Shown one piece after another: positions 8,179-16,322 of a stretch of 64,000 nucleotides of DNA; within the stretch, counting starts at the first letter, position 1, and each line of letters opens with the position of its first letter. This DNA is from Candidatus Alistipes stercoravium (GTDB lineage Bacteria; Bacteroidota; Bacteroidia; Bacteroidales; Rikenellaceae): contig DWWQ01000004.1 of NCBI GenBank assembly GCA_019119615.1, forward strand, positions 1 to 64,000. The letters run 5' to 3'. The notes beneath the pieces are model-generated. The model was not told where the DNA came from. It was given only the letters and a program-made list of their open reading frames with translations, and did not search any database. The position numbers were made by a program, and so were the translations under genes.

Positions 8179-8182
8179 TCCT

Positions 8183-9271
8183 ATGTTTCTGAAGAAAATC
8201 ACGCTGCTGAATTTCAAGAACGTCGCCCGCGAGGAGCTCACGTTCTGTCCGGGCATCAACGGGCTGGTCGGCGACAACGGCGCCGGAAAGACCAACATCG
8301 TCGATGCGGTCTACTACCTGTCGATGTGCAAGTCGTCGCTGCAGATGACCGACGGACAGAGCATCCGCCACGATGCCGATTTCTTCCTCATCGAGGGGGC
8401 CTACACCTCCGACGAGGGGAAGAACGAGCAGGTCGTCTGCACCTTCTCGCGCAAGGGCGGGAAGGTCCTCAAGCGCAACGGCAAGGAGTACGACCGTCTT
8501 TCGGACCATGTCGGGCTGATCCCCGCAGTCATTGTCTCCCCGGCCGACAGCGCGCTGATCTCCGACGCCGCGGACGAGCGGCGCCGCTACCTCAACGCCT
8601 TCATCTCACAACTCGACCACGCTTATCTGGCCTCCGTCGTGCGCTACAACGCCGTGCTGGCCGAACGCAACCGTCTGCTGAAGAGCCACCCCGACGAGGA
8701 GATGCTCGGGATCTACGACCGGCAACTCGTCCGCCACGGCGAGGAGATCCACGCCCGGCGGCAGCAGGCCGTCGAGGAGCTGCGCCCCGTTGTAGCGGAA
8801 TACTACCGGCAGCTCTCCGACGACCGCGAGCAGGTCGAGCTGCTCTACCGCTCGGAACTCAACGACCGGCCGTTCGAGGAGGTGCTGCGCGCCGCGCGGA
8901 CGAAGGATCTGGTGAACGAATTCACCACCTCGGGCATCCACCGCGACGACCTGGTGCTGCGCATCGGCGGCTACCCCTTGCGCAAATACGGCTCGCAGGG
9001 GCAGCAGAAATCCTTTCTCATCGCCCTCAAGCTCGCGCAGTACGCCATCGTCGCCCGCAACAAGCACGAACGGCCGCTGCTGCTGCTCGACGACCTGTTC
9101 GACAAGCTCGACGCGAGCCGTGTCGAGCGGCTCATCCGCCTGGTGGCGAACGACGACTTCGGGCAGATCCTCATCACGGACTGCAACCCCACGCGTCTGC
9201 AAACGATTCTCGACAAAACGGGCGGCGAATACCGCCTCTACACCATCGAAAACGGAGAGGTACTGCGATGA
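8183..9271 (+). CDS. recF: DNA replication/repair protein RecF
   Basis: This 362-residue SMC-like ATPase takes part in RecFOR loading of RecA at gapped DNA. It has Walker A GDNGAGKTN (residues ~31-39), a signature-like segment YGSQGQQKSFLIALKLA, and a Walker B/D-loop stretch LLLLDDLFDKLDASR. The start MFLKKITLLNFKN is the canonical RecF N-terminus and sits almost on top of the promoter. It overlaps the next gene by 4 bp (ATGA), implying translational coupling. recR is ~7 kb away on the other strand; recO is not in the window. Confidence 0.96.
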   Translation: MFLKKITLLNFKNVAREELTFCPGINGLVGDNGAGKTNIVDAVYYLSMCKSSLQMTDGQSIRHDADFFLIEGAYTSDEGKNEQVVCTFSRKGGKVLKRNGKEYDRLSDHVGLIPAVIVSPADSALISDAADERRRYLNAFISQLDHAYLASVVRYNAVLAERNRLLKSHPDEEMLGIYDRQLVRHGEEIHARRQQAVEELRPVVAEYYRQLSDDREQVELLYRSELNDRPFEEVLRAARTKDLVNEFTTSGIHRDDLVLRIGGYPLRKYGSQGQQKSFLIALKLAQYAIVARNKHERPLLLLDDLFDKLDASRVERLIRLVANDDFGQILITDCNPTRLQTILDKTGGEYRLYTIENGEVLR

Positions 9272-9558
9272 GACGCACGAAAACCATGCTTATGGGCGAA
9301 CTGCTCGACGAGTTCTTCAAACGCCCCTACGTCGCCGCAAAGGTGGCCGAAGGGCGCCTGCCCGAGACGTGGCGGGCGGTCGTCGGCGACCGTGCCGCGG
9401 ACGAGACCACGGAGCTGCGTCTCGAGCGCCACATCCTCCAGGTCCGCATCCGCTCGAGCGTCCTGCGCTCGGAGCTCTTCTGCCGGCGCGACGCCCTCTG
9501 CGAGGAGATCAACCGCCGCTCGGGCCTTCAGTTGGTCCGTGCCGTAATCATCCGCTGA
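9268..9558 (+). CDS. DUF721 (DciA-like) protein
   Basis: This 96-residue protein of the DUF721 family starts at the ATG overlapping the recF stop (ATGA) and is too short to be separate in the ORF track. DUF721 is the N-terminal domain of DciA, the ancestral loader of replicative helicase DnaB, and recF-DUF721 pairing is common in Bacteroidota. Family-typical segments are LLDEFFKRPYVAAKVAEGRLPETWRAVVG and the closing NRRSGLQLVRAVIIR. Whether this short form loads helicase is unknown. Confidence 0.85.
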   Translation: MRRTKTMLMGELLDEFFKRPYVAAKVAEGRLPETWRAVVGDRAADETTELRLERHILQVRIRSSVLRSELFCRRDALCEEINRRSGLQLVRAVIIR

Positions 9559-9581
9559 AACACTCCGCCCCCGAAATACGG

Positions 9582-9617
9582 AAACCCCGGATACGGTTGT
9601 CGCATCCGGGGTTTTTC
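9582..9617. terminator. Terminator between recF-DUF721 and the convergent OmpA gene
   Basis: AAACCCCGGAT, loop, ATCCGGGGTTTTT: a strong stem with a T-run on the plus strand and an A-run on the other side, so it may serve both convergent transcripts. Confidence 0.85.
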
Positions 9618-9637
9618 GGTCAAATCCGACGTACGGC

Positions 9638-10837
9638 CTACTTGATGATGGCGGCACGGTTGGCCTTCTGCACGTTGAAGAGGTCCTTCTCGTCGCCCAG
9701 ACCCTGGTAGGTAAGCTGCTTGGGATTTACACCCTTCTGCACGAGGTAGTCGTAAACCCGCTTTGCACGGTTCTCGGCCACCCGCTTGTTGCCGGCCTTC
9801 GTTCCGGTCTGCTGGTCGGCATGGCCCTGGATCGTGTAGACGCGGTCGCGCGGGCCGGCCTTGATCTGCTCGGCAATCAGGTCCAGACGCGTCATCTCCT
9901 GCGGCGTCAGCGTGGACATGCTGTAGTTGTAGAGGATGATCGAATTCGAGACAAACGCTGCCTCCTCCTCGCTTCCGGCAGTTGTCGTTGCGGATACCTT
10001 GGCTTCGGCGGCTGCAGCTGCCGCCTTGGCAGCCTTCGCCTCGGCACGCGCCTTCTGCAGCTGGCCGGCAAGGGCCTCATTCTCCGCCTCGGCCGCAACC
10101 AATGCCGCCGTACCGGCCGCCACGAGATCCTGGAAGGCCTCGATATCCTCGGCCGTATATCCGGGAAGGCCGCGCACCCAGCCCCGGTTGTTGAAACGGT
10201 AGGCAATACCCGCCGTCGCGCTCATTCCGAAAAGATAACTGCCGCTCATCGCCGCGGGTACCAGGCTCGACTTGGCCACCATGCCCTTGAGTTCGAGCTG
10301 GATGTCGATCGACGGCGACACGCGGAACTTGTTCAGCAGACCGCAGGTGAAGGCGAAGCTCTGACGGGCGCCCGTACCGTTGTCCTCCTTGCTCTTGTCC
10401 GTGAAGTTCGAGGCGGCGTATCCGAAGCCGGCAAACGGCACGGCATACCACGCACGGTCGGCACGGTATCCGCCGAACCAGTTGGAGGCATTCAACATGA
10501 AATCGACGTGTGCGAACATATAGGGCCACGTCGTCTTGCGGTCCGCGGCATCGTAGTTGGCGGACCATCCGCCCTGCAGCTGCCCGCGGACACCGGCTAC
10601 GGGATGAATCCACTTCAACAGCGAGACGTTGCCCTCGAATCCGAGACGGTCGCCGAACGACCCGTAGTTCTTGCCGTTCGAAAGGGCCGTGCCGGTACCG
10701 GCGCCGACCGAGATTTCCCAGTTGTCCCAGAATCCATTGGAAACGAAGCCCGACCAGCTCGGCTTCTTCGGAGTTTCTTGTGCCCAGGCGGCAGATGCAA
10801 GCGCCAGGAGCAGGATCGTAGAGTAAATTTTTTTCAT
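9638..10837 (-). CDS. OmpA-family outer membrane protein
   Basis: This 399-residue protein has a signal peptide (MKKIYSTILLLALASAAWAQ), an N-terminal ~200-residue beta-barrel region rich in aromatic strands, an Ala/Glu coiled coil (about residues 245-285) and a C-terminal OmpA domain. The OmpA domain includes the peptidoglycan-binding motif TIQGHADQQTGTKAGNKRVAENRAKRVYDYL. It probably ties the outer membrane to the cell wall. I place the start at MKKIY rather than the longer ORF-track start (10948), because the upstream 37 codons run through the promoter region and the signal peptide fits. Confidence 0.92.
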   Translation of the reverse strand: MKKIYSTILLLALASAAWAQETPKKPSWSGFVSNGFWDNWEISVGAGTGTALSNGKNYGSFGDRLGFEGNVSLLKWIHPVAGVRGQLQGGWSANYDAADRKTTWPYMFAHVDFMLNASNWFGGYRADRAWYAVPFAGFGYAASNFTDKSKEDNGTGARQSFAFTCGLLNKFRVSPSIDIQLELKGMVAKSSLVPAAMSGSYLFGMSATAGIAYRFNNRGWVRGLPGYTAEDIEAFQDLVAAGTAALVAAEAENEALAGQLQKARAEAKAAKAAAAAAEAKVSATTTAGSEEEAAFVSNSIILYNYSMSTLTPQEMTRLDLIAEQIKAGPRDRVYTIQGHADQQTGTKAGNKRVAENRAKRVYDYLVQKGVNPKQLTYQGLGDEKDLFNVQKANRAAIIK

Positions 10838-10926
10838 AATTGTTGTGTATAAAAAATACGTTACCCTGCTTTCAGCAAATTCCGTTCTCATTTGTCCGAA
10901 AAATCGCATTGTGGCCGCATGCAACG

Positions 10927-10962
10927 AAAAGAGGCCTGAAATGAACATTTCAGGCCTCTTTT
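10927..10962 (-). terminator. Terminator after nrdJ
   Basis: GAGGCCTGAAAT, a short loop and ATTTCAGGCCTC form a perfect 12-bp stem with TTTT on the minus strand (and also on the plus strand), 20 bp after the nrdJ stop. Confidence 0.85.
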
Positions 10963-10981
10963 CAGGGAAAAGCGACAGGAA

Positions 10982-13531
10982 TCATCCGCACTTGGAGTAG
11001 CCGCACGACATACAGGTCAGACAGCCGTTCTGGTAAGCCATGTTCTCCTGGCCGCAGCTCGGGCATTTGCCTTTGGCCTGCGTGCCGTCCACGATATACT
11101 GCTTCAGGGCACGGCAGACACCCGTCTTCCAGGTGTTGATCGACTCGCTGTCGAGATGCAGCGACTCGATGAGCGACACAGTCTTCTCGATGGGCATGCC
11201 GTAGCGCAGCACACCCGAGATGAGCTTCGCATAGTTCCAGAACTCCTCGTTGAACAGGCGCGAGATGCCGCCGATCGTATTCGTGTATCCGTAGCGGTCG
11301 GTATACTGGAAGTCATAACGCTTCGAGCCGTCCTCCTCGCGTACCTTGATAATATAGCCCTTGGTGATCTTCCGGGGAATATACATGGCATCCTCCTCGA
11401 TCTTTCCGGTGAAGACCTCATAGGGACGCCCGTCCTGCAGGCCCACAAAGGCGATCCAGTCCTCCGCGCCGTTCTTGAAACGTACGATGTCCGCCGGAAT
11501 GGACTTCGGGCGCTTGGGAACCTGTCCCGGATGCTCCTCGCACCGTTTCTTCTTGGAGTTCTTCTCCAGCAGTACGCCGTCGCGGCAGCCGTCGCGGTAA
11601 ACCGTAACACCCTTGCAGCCGCACTCCCAGGCCGTGCGGTAAACTTCGGCCACGAGCGCCTCCGAAACGTTGTTCGGGAGGTTCACCGTAACCGAGATCG
11701 AGTGATCGACCCACTTCTGGATCGCACCCTGCATCTTGACCTTCGCCACCCAGTCGATGTCGTTGGCCGTAGCGCCGTAGTAGGGCGACGCCTTGACCCA
11801 CTTGTCGAGCTCCGCATCGGAGATCGTCTCGAGTTTCGACGTGTCGTATCCGTTCGCTTCGAGCCACTTGACGAAGTTGTGGTGGTAGACGTTGTACTCC
11901 TGGAACTTCTCGCCCGTCTCGTCCTCGAAATCGACATGCGTGTCGTGGTCCGAGGGGTTGATCTTGCGGCGGCGCTTGTAGACCGTGCGGAAGACGGGCT
12001 CGATGCCCGAGGTGGTCTGCGACATGAGCGACGTGGTACCCGTCGGGGCGATCGTCAGCATGGCGATGTTGCGGCGTCCGACCTTGCACATCTCCTCGTA
12101 GAGGGCCGGATCGGCCTCGCGGATACGGGCGATCATCGGGTTGTTGGCCTCCTTGGCGGCGTCGTAGATCGGGAAGGCGCCGCGCTCGGCAGCCATCTTC
12201 ACCGAAGCCCGGTAGGCCTCGACGGCCAGCGTCTTCTGCACCTCGACGGCAAAATCGATCGCCTCCGACGTGCCGTAACGCAGGCCCAGCGCCGCGAGCA
12301 TGTCGCCCTCGGCCGTGATGCCCAGACCCGTACGGCGTCCCTTGAGGGCCATCGTGCGGATCTTCTTCCAGAGCTCCAGCTCGACGCGGCGCACATCCTC
12401 GTCCTCGGGATCCGCCTCGATCTTCGCGATGATCTGCTCGACCTTCTCCAGCTCCAGGTCGATGATGTCGTCCATCATGTGCATGGCCTTGCCCACATGG
12501 TCGCGGAAACGCTCGAAATTGAACGACGCGTCGGCCTTGAAGGGGTTGTCCACATAACTGAAGAGGTTGAGCGCCAGCAGGCGGCACGAATCGTAGGGGC
12601 AGAGCGGAATCTCACCGCACGGATTGGTCGAAACCGTGCGGAAGCCCTCGTCGGCATAGCAGTCGGGAACGCTCTCGCGCAGGATCGTATCCCAGAACAG
12701 CACGCCGGGCTCGGCCGACTTCCAGGCGTTGTGGATGATCTTCTCCCAGAGTTTCTTCGCGTCGATGTCCTGCTCGTACTTCGGGTGGTCCGAGTCGATG
12801 GGGAACTGCTGGTGGTACTTCTTGCCGGCCTTGGCCGCCCGCATGAACTCGTCGTCGATCTTGATCGAGACATTGGCGCCCGTAACCTTGCCCGTATCGA
12901 CCTTGGCGTCGATGAAGCGCTCGGCATCGGGATGCTTGATCGAGAGCGAGAGCATCAGGGCTCCGCGGCGACCGTCCTGCGCCACCTCGCGCGTGGAGTT
13001 CGAATAACGCTCCATGAAGGGGACAATACCCGTCGAGGTGAGGGCCGAGTTGAGCACCGGGCTGCCCGTGGGACGGATGTGCGAAAGGTCATGACCCACA
13101 CCGCCGCGGCGCTTCATCAGCTGCACCTGCTCCTCGTCCATGCGGAAGATGCCGCCGTAGGAGTCGGCCGGATGCTTGTGGCCGATGACGAAGCAGTTCG
13201 AGAGCGAGGCCACCTGGAAGTTGTTGCCGATACCGGTCATGGGACCGCCCTGCGGAATGACATAGCGGAAATGGTCGAGCAGGGCGAAGGCATCCTCCTT
13301 CGACAGCGGATTGGGGTACTTGCGCTCGATGCGCTCGATCTCGGCGGCGATGCGCTCGTGCATCTCACGGGGCGACCGCTCGTAAATGTTGCCGAAAGAG
13401 TCCTTCAGGGCATACTTGCTGACCCACACCGTGGCGGCAAGATCGTCCCCGTCGAAATACTTTTTCGACTCGGCGACCGCATCGTTGTATTCGACCTTCT
13501 GCGGGGCCTGCTGCTGGGAGTTTTTTGACAT
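10982..13531 (-). CDS. nrdJ: Adenosylcobalamin-dependent ribonucleoside-diphosphate reductase (class II)
   Basis: This 849-residue enzyme makes dNTP precursors with coenzyme B12 as radical source and needs no oxygen, which suits an anaerobe. Typical class II segments are seen: the N-terminal region up to GGPMTGIGNNFQVASLSNCFVIG, STNPCGEIPLCPYDSCRLLALNL (finger-loop cysteine region), LTIAPTGTTS and NLPNNVSEALVAEVYRTAWECGCKGVTVYRDG. The C-terminus is a zinc-ribbon-like tail CPSCGQENMAYQNGCLTCMSCGYSKCG, expected to carry the re-reducing cysteines. I see no cobalamin riboswitch in the short upstream region. Two DnaA boxes lie ~100 bp upstream. Confidence 0.97.
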   Translation of the reverse strand: MSKNSQQQAPQKVEYNDAVAESKKYFDGDDLAATVWVSKYALKDSFGNIYERSPREMHERIAAEIERIERKYPNPLSKEDAFALLDHFRYVIPQGGPMTGIGNNFQVASLSNCFVIGHKHPADSYGGIFRMDEEQVQLMKRRGGVGHDLSHIRPTGSPVLNSALTSTGIVPFMERYSNSTREVAQDGRRGALMLSLSIKHPDAERFIDAKVDTGKVTGANVSIKIDDEFMRAAKAGKKYHQQFPIDSDHPKYEQDIDAKKLWEKIIHNAWKSAEPGVLFWDTILRESVPDCYADEGFRTVSTNPCGEIPLCPYDSCRLLALNLFSYVDNPFKADASFNFERFRDHVGKAMHMMDDIIDLELEKVEQIIAKIEADPEDEDVRRVELELWKKIRTMALKGRRTGLGITAEGDMLAALGLRYGTSEAIDFAVEVQKTLAVEAYRASVKMAAERGAFPIYDAAKEANNPMIARIREADPALYEEMCKVGRRNIAMLTIAPTGTTSLMSQTTSGIEPVFRTVYKRRRKINPSDHDTHVDFEDETGEKFQEYNVYHHNFVKWLEANGYDTSKLETISDAELDKWVKASPYYGATANDIDWVAKVKMQGAIQKWVDHSISVTVNLPNNVSEALVAEVYRTAWECGCKGVTVYRDGCRDGVLLEKNSKKKRCEEHPGQVPKRPKSIPADIVRFKNGAEDWIAFVGLQDGRPYEVFTGKIEEDAMYIPRKITKGYIIKVREEDGSKRYDFQYTDRYGYTNTIGGISRLFNEEFWNYAKLISGVLRYGMPIEKTVSLIESLHLDSESINTWKTGVCRALKQYIVDGTQAKGKCPSCGQENMAYQNGCLTCMSCGYSKCG

Positions 13532-13563
13532 ATTCGTATCTATTTTTCAGATTTTTACAGTCG

Positions 13564-13583
13564 GACAGGCTGGGGCCTGTTCT
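13564..13583. other. Hairpin in the nrdJ leader/promoter region
   Basis: ACAGGC and GCCTGT form a 6-bp inverted repeat around a G-rich loop, ~35 bp upstream of the nrdJ start. The role is unknown. Confidence 0.3.
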
Positions 13584-13631
13584 ACAAAATTGGGACTTTT
13601 CCACCGGAAAAACCAGCGTCGGGAATCAAAC

Positions 13632-13651
13632 TTATCCACAAATTATCTACA
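13632..13651. promoter_or_regulatory. Two tandem DnaA boxes upstream of nrdJ
   Basis: TTATCCACA (perfect match to TTATNCACA) and TTATCTACA (one mismatch) lie in the same orientation, 11 bp start to start, i.e. on the same face of the helix. They sit in the ridA-nrdJ gap upstream of the nrdJ promoter region. DnaA control of ribonucleotide reductase genes is known in other bacteria; here it is inference. Confidence 0.5.
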
Positions 13652-13657
13652 AAAGTC

Positions 13658-13691
13658 CAAAAGGCGCGCCCCGCAGCTGCGGGGCGCGCCT
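13658..13691 (-). terminator. Terminator after ridA
   Basis: AGGCGCGCCCCGCAGCTGCGGGGCGCGCCT is a perfect 30-bp palindrome followed on the minus strand by TTTT, 20 bp past the ridA stop. Confidence 0.85.
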
Positions 13692-13710
13692 CAACCTTCC
13701 GGGCGCCGGA

Positions 13711-14085
13711 TCACTTCACCGCAACGGCGTCGATCTCGACCAAGGCGCCCATCGGCAGCGCCGCCACCTCATAGCAGACGCGGGCCGGCATCTCGGCGGT
13801 GAAGAACTCCGCATAGATGCCGTTCATGGCGGCGAAATCGCCGATCGACGAGAGCAGCACGGTCGTTTTCACCACATTCGCGTAATCGTAACCCGCCTCG
13901 CGGAGGATATGCCCCAGATTCTGAAGCGACTGGCGCGTCTGCGCCTCGATGCCCTCGGGCATGCGGCCCGTAGCGGCGTCCACGGGCAGCTGGCCCGAAA
14001 CATAAATCGTTCCGCCGGTTTCGACGGCCTGCGAATAGGGCCCTACGGCCTTCGGAGCCGCGGGCGAAGCAATGATCTTTTTCAT
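13711..14085 (-). CDS. ridA: RidA-family reactive enamine/imine deaminase
   Basis: This 124-residue YjgF/YER057c/UK114 family protein is expected to hydrolyse 2-aminoacrylate-type imines released by PLP enzymes. The N-terminus MKKIIASPAAPKAVGPYSQAVE, the central GTIYVSGQLPVDAATG and the C-terminal MPARVCYEVAALPMGALVEIDAVAV, which carries the catalytic Arg and Glu, match family signatures. I chose the start at 14085, not the longer ORF start at 14310, because the extension is unlike any RidA and overlaps the divergent promoters. It has its own promoter at 14216-14223 and its own terminator. Confidence 0.95.
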   Translation of the reverse strand: MKKIIASPAAPKAVGPYSQAVETGGTIYVSGQLPVDAATGRMPEGIEAQTRQSLQNLGHILREAGYDYANVVKTTVLLSSIGDFAAMNGIYAEFFTAEMPARVCYEVAALPMGALVEIDAVAVK

Positions 14086-14215
14086 AATCCGTATGGTTTT
14101 CAACTGTTTTCGCACTTTCGATCCGCTACGGGCCGAAGGCCTCGGAGCCCGGATGCGGAACCTGCCGCGGGAAAGCCGATCACCTACCGACACACACACT
14201 TCCCGCGCCGGGATA

Positions 14216-14243
14216 CAAAGATACGATTTATTCGTATATTTGC
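14216..14243. promoter_or_regulatory. Back-to-back promoters for ridA (-) and the META gene (+)
   Basis: The minus-strand TATCTTTG (14216-14223) and plus-strand TATATTTG (14236-14243) boxes are only 12 bp apart, so RNA polymerase probably cannot occupy both at once. Confidence 0.6.
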
Positions 14244-14266
14244 CACACGACAAAACCGGAAAACCG

Positions 14267-14698
14267 ATGCGCATTCTTTCGAAAATGGCGGTCCTCGCGG
14301 CCGTCGCCATGTTTGCGGGAGCCTGCTGCCCCTGCCGCTCCTATCAGAAGAAGACCCGGCGCCCGCTGACGGGTACCGAGTGGCAGCTCGTCCAGCTCAA
14401 CGGCCGCAGCGTGCAGCCCGAGGCGGGTCGTTTCACCATTACGCTCCAGGCCGACGACAGCCGGATCAGCGGCATGGGAGCCTGCAACCGGATCTTCGGT
14501 CCCTACACCGAGGGAGAGAGGCGTGCCCTGAAGATCGGCCCGCTGGCCTCCACGAAGATGATGTGCCCCACCGATGCGGCTCTCGAACGGCAGTTCACTG
14601 CGGCACTCGAGGCCACGACCCACTACGACATGGACGGTCCGATGCTGCTGCTGCTCTCGAACGGGGAGCTGAAGGCCATCTTCCAGGCACAGCCATGA
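14267..14698 (+). CDS. META domain lipoprotein (HslJ-like)
   Basis: This 143-residue protein has a signal sequence ending in a Cys-rich lipobox (MFAGACCPC, Cys ~20) and then one META domain (TGTEWQLVQLNGRSV ... SGMGACNRIFGPYT ... MMCPTDAALERQF). META/HslJ proteins are small envelope beta-barrels linked to stress or heat-shock phenotypes; no enzymatic activity is established. The ATG at 14267 is preceded by a promoter 24 bp upstream. It overlaps the next gene by 4 bp (ATGA). Confidence 0.85.
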   Translation: MRILSKMAVLAAVAMFAGACCPCRSYQKKTRRPLTGTEWQLVQLNGRSVQPEAGRFTITLQADDSRISGMGACNRIFGPYTEGERRALKIGPLASTKMMCPTDAALERQFTAALEATTHYDMDGPMLLLLSNGELKAIFQAQP

Positions 14699-15147
14699 GC
14701 CCGCACCGAAGACTCTGCGCGGCACTGTTGCTGCTGACCGCCACGACAGGATACGCACTCGGGCAGGGAACGGCAGCCCCGGAACGGCCCGGAGCCCGGA
14801 TTGTGGTATTCCGGGACTCCATCCGCCTCGAACGCTGCGACACCCCGCCCCGCTTTCGCGGAGGCGATATCCGCCGTTTCGAAAGATGGATCGACCGAAA
14901 GATCGAAAAAATATACCCCCGATTGGCACACGAATCCGATATCGCGGGACGGATAGTTGTCTCGTTCGTGATCGACACGACGGGAAGGCTTACGCAGATT
15001 CAGGTGCTCCAGAATCCCGACCGGTCGCTCACCGACAAGGCCATCCGCATCCTGGAACAATCGCCCCGTTGGAAACCGGGGCTGTCGGGCGGCCGGACAA
15101 TCCCGGTCGAAATCCTTCTTCCGCTGTATTCCCGCCGTCAGCCATAA
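14695..15147 (+). CDS. Periplasmic TonB C-terminal domain protein
   Basis: This 150-residue product has a signal peptide (residues ~1-22, ending ALGQ) and a C-terminal TonB-like domain (about 75-150: DIAGRIVVSFVIDTTGRLTQIQVLQNPD ... ALRILEQSPRWKPG-type ending). It lacks the N-terminal transmembrane anchor and proline linker of a real TonB, so it is probably a soluble or peripheral envelope protein, not an energy transducer. It is translationally coupled to the META lipoprotein gene. Confidence 0.75.
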   Translation: MSPHRRLCAALLLLTATTGYALGQGTAAPERPGARIVVFRDSIRLERCDTPPRFRGGDIRRFERWIDRKIEKIYPRLAHESDIAGRIVVSFVIDTTGRLTQIQVLQNPDRSLTDKAIRILEQSPRWKPGLSGGRTIPVEILLPLYSRRQP

Positions 15148-15238
15148 CCGGCCGCATTGCGCACCGGGCCACTACATCGGGCCATCGAGCCGCATCGCGC
15201 TCCGGACCACCACACGATACACCGGATAGCCGCACACG

Positions 15239-15272
15239 AAAAGCCCTCCTCCCCGTTCGGGGAAGAGGGCTT
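15239..15272 (-). terminator. Terminator at the end of the fum-bat-recR-mdh run
   Basis: On the minus strand AAGCCCTCTTCCCC, a GAAC loop and GGGGAGGAGGGCTTTT form a stem, 22 bp past the mdh stop. Confidence 0.85.
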
Positions 15273-15294
15273 CATTATATGCTCGCGCGGGTAA

Positions 15295-16293
15295 TTACTT
15301 CAGGTTCGGGTTCAGCTCGCCCCACTTGTCGATGGCGGGCAGCACACCCATCTCGATCACCTCGTCGCGCAGCTTGCAGAGGTGCGCGTAGCTCTCCTTG
15401 AGGGCGTTGTGCTCCTCGGGTGTGCCCTTGACGCTCTTGTAGGTCGCGCCGTTCTTCGTGATCTCGGTCTCCATGGCCATCAGGATGTGGTCGAACTCAT
15501 CGTTGTGCACATAGACGCCGGCGGGATACTCGAACGGCTTGCCGCCCATGGCCGCAGCGATCATGCAGATCGAAACGTAGGCCGGGCTCTGGAACGACGA
15601 ACGGCCGCGCAGGTCGATGATGTGCTTGCCGCCCTGGATGACACGCTGCTGGAGGGCATGCCAGTCCTCAACGGGCATCTTCGTGCCGATAAGCTCCGAA
15701 AGGGGCTTGCCGTCCACGAGCGTCGTCGAAGCGAATACGGCCATCTGCTCGCCGTGGCCGCCGTAGGTACGGCAGTTCTTCACCTCGTCGGGCGAGATCT
15801 TGAAGTACTTGGCCAGCTCCGAACGCAGACGCGTCGAGTCGAGCGCTGCCAGCGTCGTTACCTGCGAAGGCTTCAGACCGCTGTAGATCAACGTAATCAG
15901 ACCCGTAATGTCGGCCGGGTTGAAGATCACGACCACATGCTTCACATCGGGGCAGTAGGCCTTGAGGTTCTTGCCGAACTCCTCGGCGATCTGTGCGTTG
16001 CCCTTGAGCAGGTCCTCACGCGTCATGCCGGCCTTGCGGGCGGCACCGCCCGACGATACGACATACGAAGCGCCCGTAAGAGCCTCCTTGACATCGGTCG
16101 TCCAGGTGATGTTCACACCCTCGAAACCGCAGTGGTAGAGCTCCTCGGCGACACCCTCGAGTGCCGGGCCGAAAGGATCGTAAAGACAGATGTTGGGCGT
16201 CAGATGCATCATAAGAGCCGTCTGTGCCATGTTCGAGCCGATCATTCCGGCTGCACCCACGATCGTGAGTTTCTCATTGGTTACGAATTCCAT
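15295..16293 (-). CDS. mdh: Malate dehydrogenase
   Basis: This 332-residue NAD-dependent enzyme interconverts malate and oxaloacetate. It carries the Rossmann motif TIVGAAGMIGSNMAQ (note GAAGMIG), a substrate-loop arginine region GGAARKAGMTREDLL, the NPAD motif and the catalytic histidine in TYGGHGEQM. In fermenting Bacteroidales it serves the reductive branch oxaloacetate-malate-fumarate-succinate, consistent with fumarase in the same run. It begins 29 bp after recR with no clear promoter between, so it is likely the last gene of the fum-batD-batE-recR-mdh transcript. Confidence 0.95.
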   Translation of the reverse strand: MEFVTNEKLTIVGAAGMIGSNMAQTALMMHLTPNICLYDPFGPALEGVAEELYHCGFEGVNITWTTDVKEALTGASYVVSSGGAARKAGMTREDLLKGNAQIAEEFGKNLKAYCPDVKHVVVIFNPADITGLITLIYSGLKPSQVTTLAALDSTRLRSELAKYFKISPDEVKNCRTYGGHGEQMAVFASTTLVDGKPLSELIGTKMPVEDWHALQQRVIQGGKHIIDLRGRSSFQSPAYVSICMIAAAMGGKPFEYPAGVYVHNDEFDHILMAMETEITKNGATYKSVKGTPEEHNALKESYAHLCKLRDEVIEMGVLPAIDKWGELNPNLK

Positions 16294-16322
16294 AACTTTT
16301 ATTTTTAAAGGGTTTGTTTATT

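Noticed and set aside
8078-8182. Replication origin near recF
   Set aside because: No dnaA or dnaN neighbours and only one poor DnaA-box match (CTATTCACA); recF-DciA occurs away from oriC in Bacteroidota.
11156-13528. 790-codon plus-strand ORF
   Set aside because: Exact antisense shadow of nrdJ.
13532-13710. Cobalamin riboswitch before nrdJ
   Set aside because: The gap is too short and lacks a B12-box-like sequence; only a small hairpin and DnaA boxes are seen.
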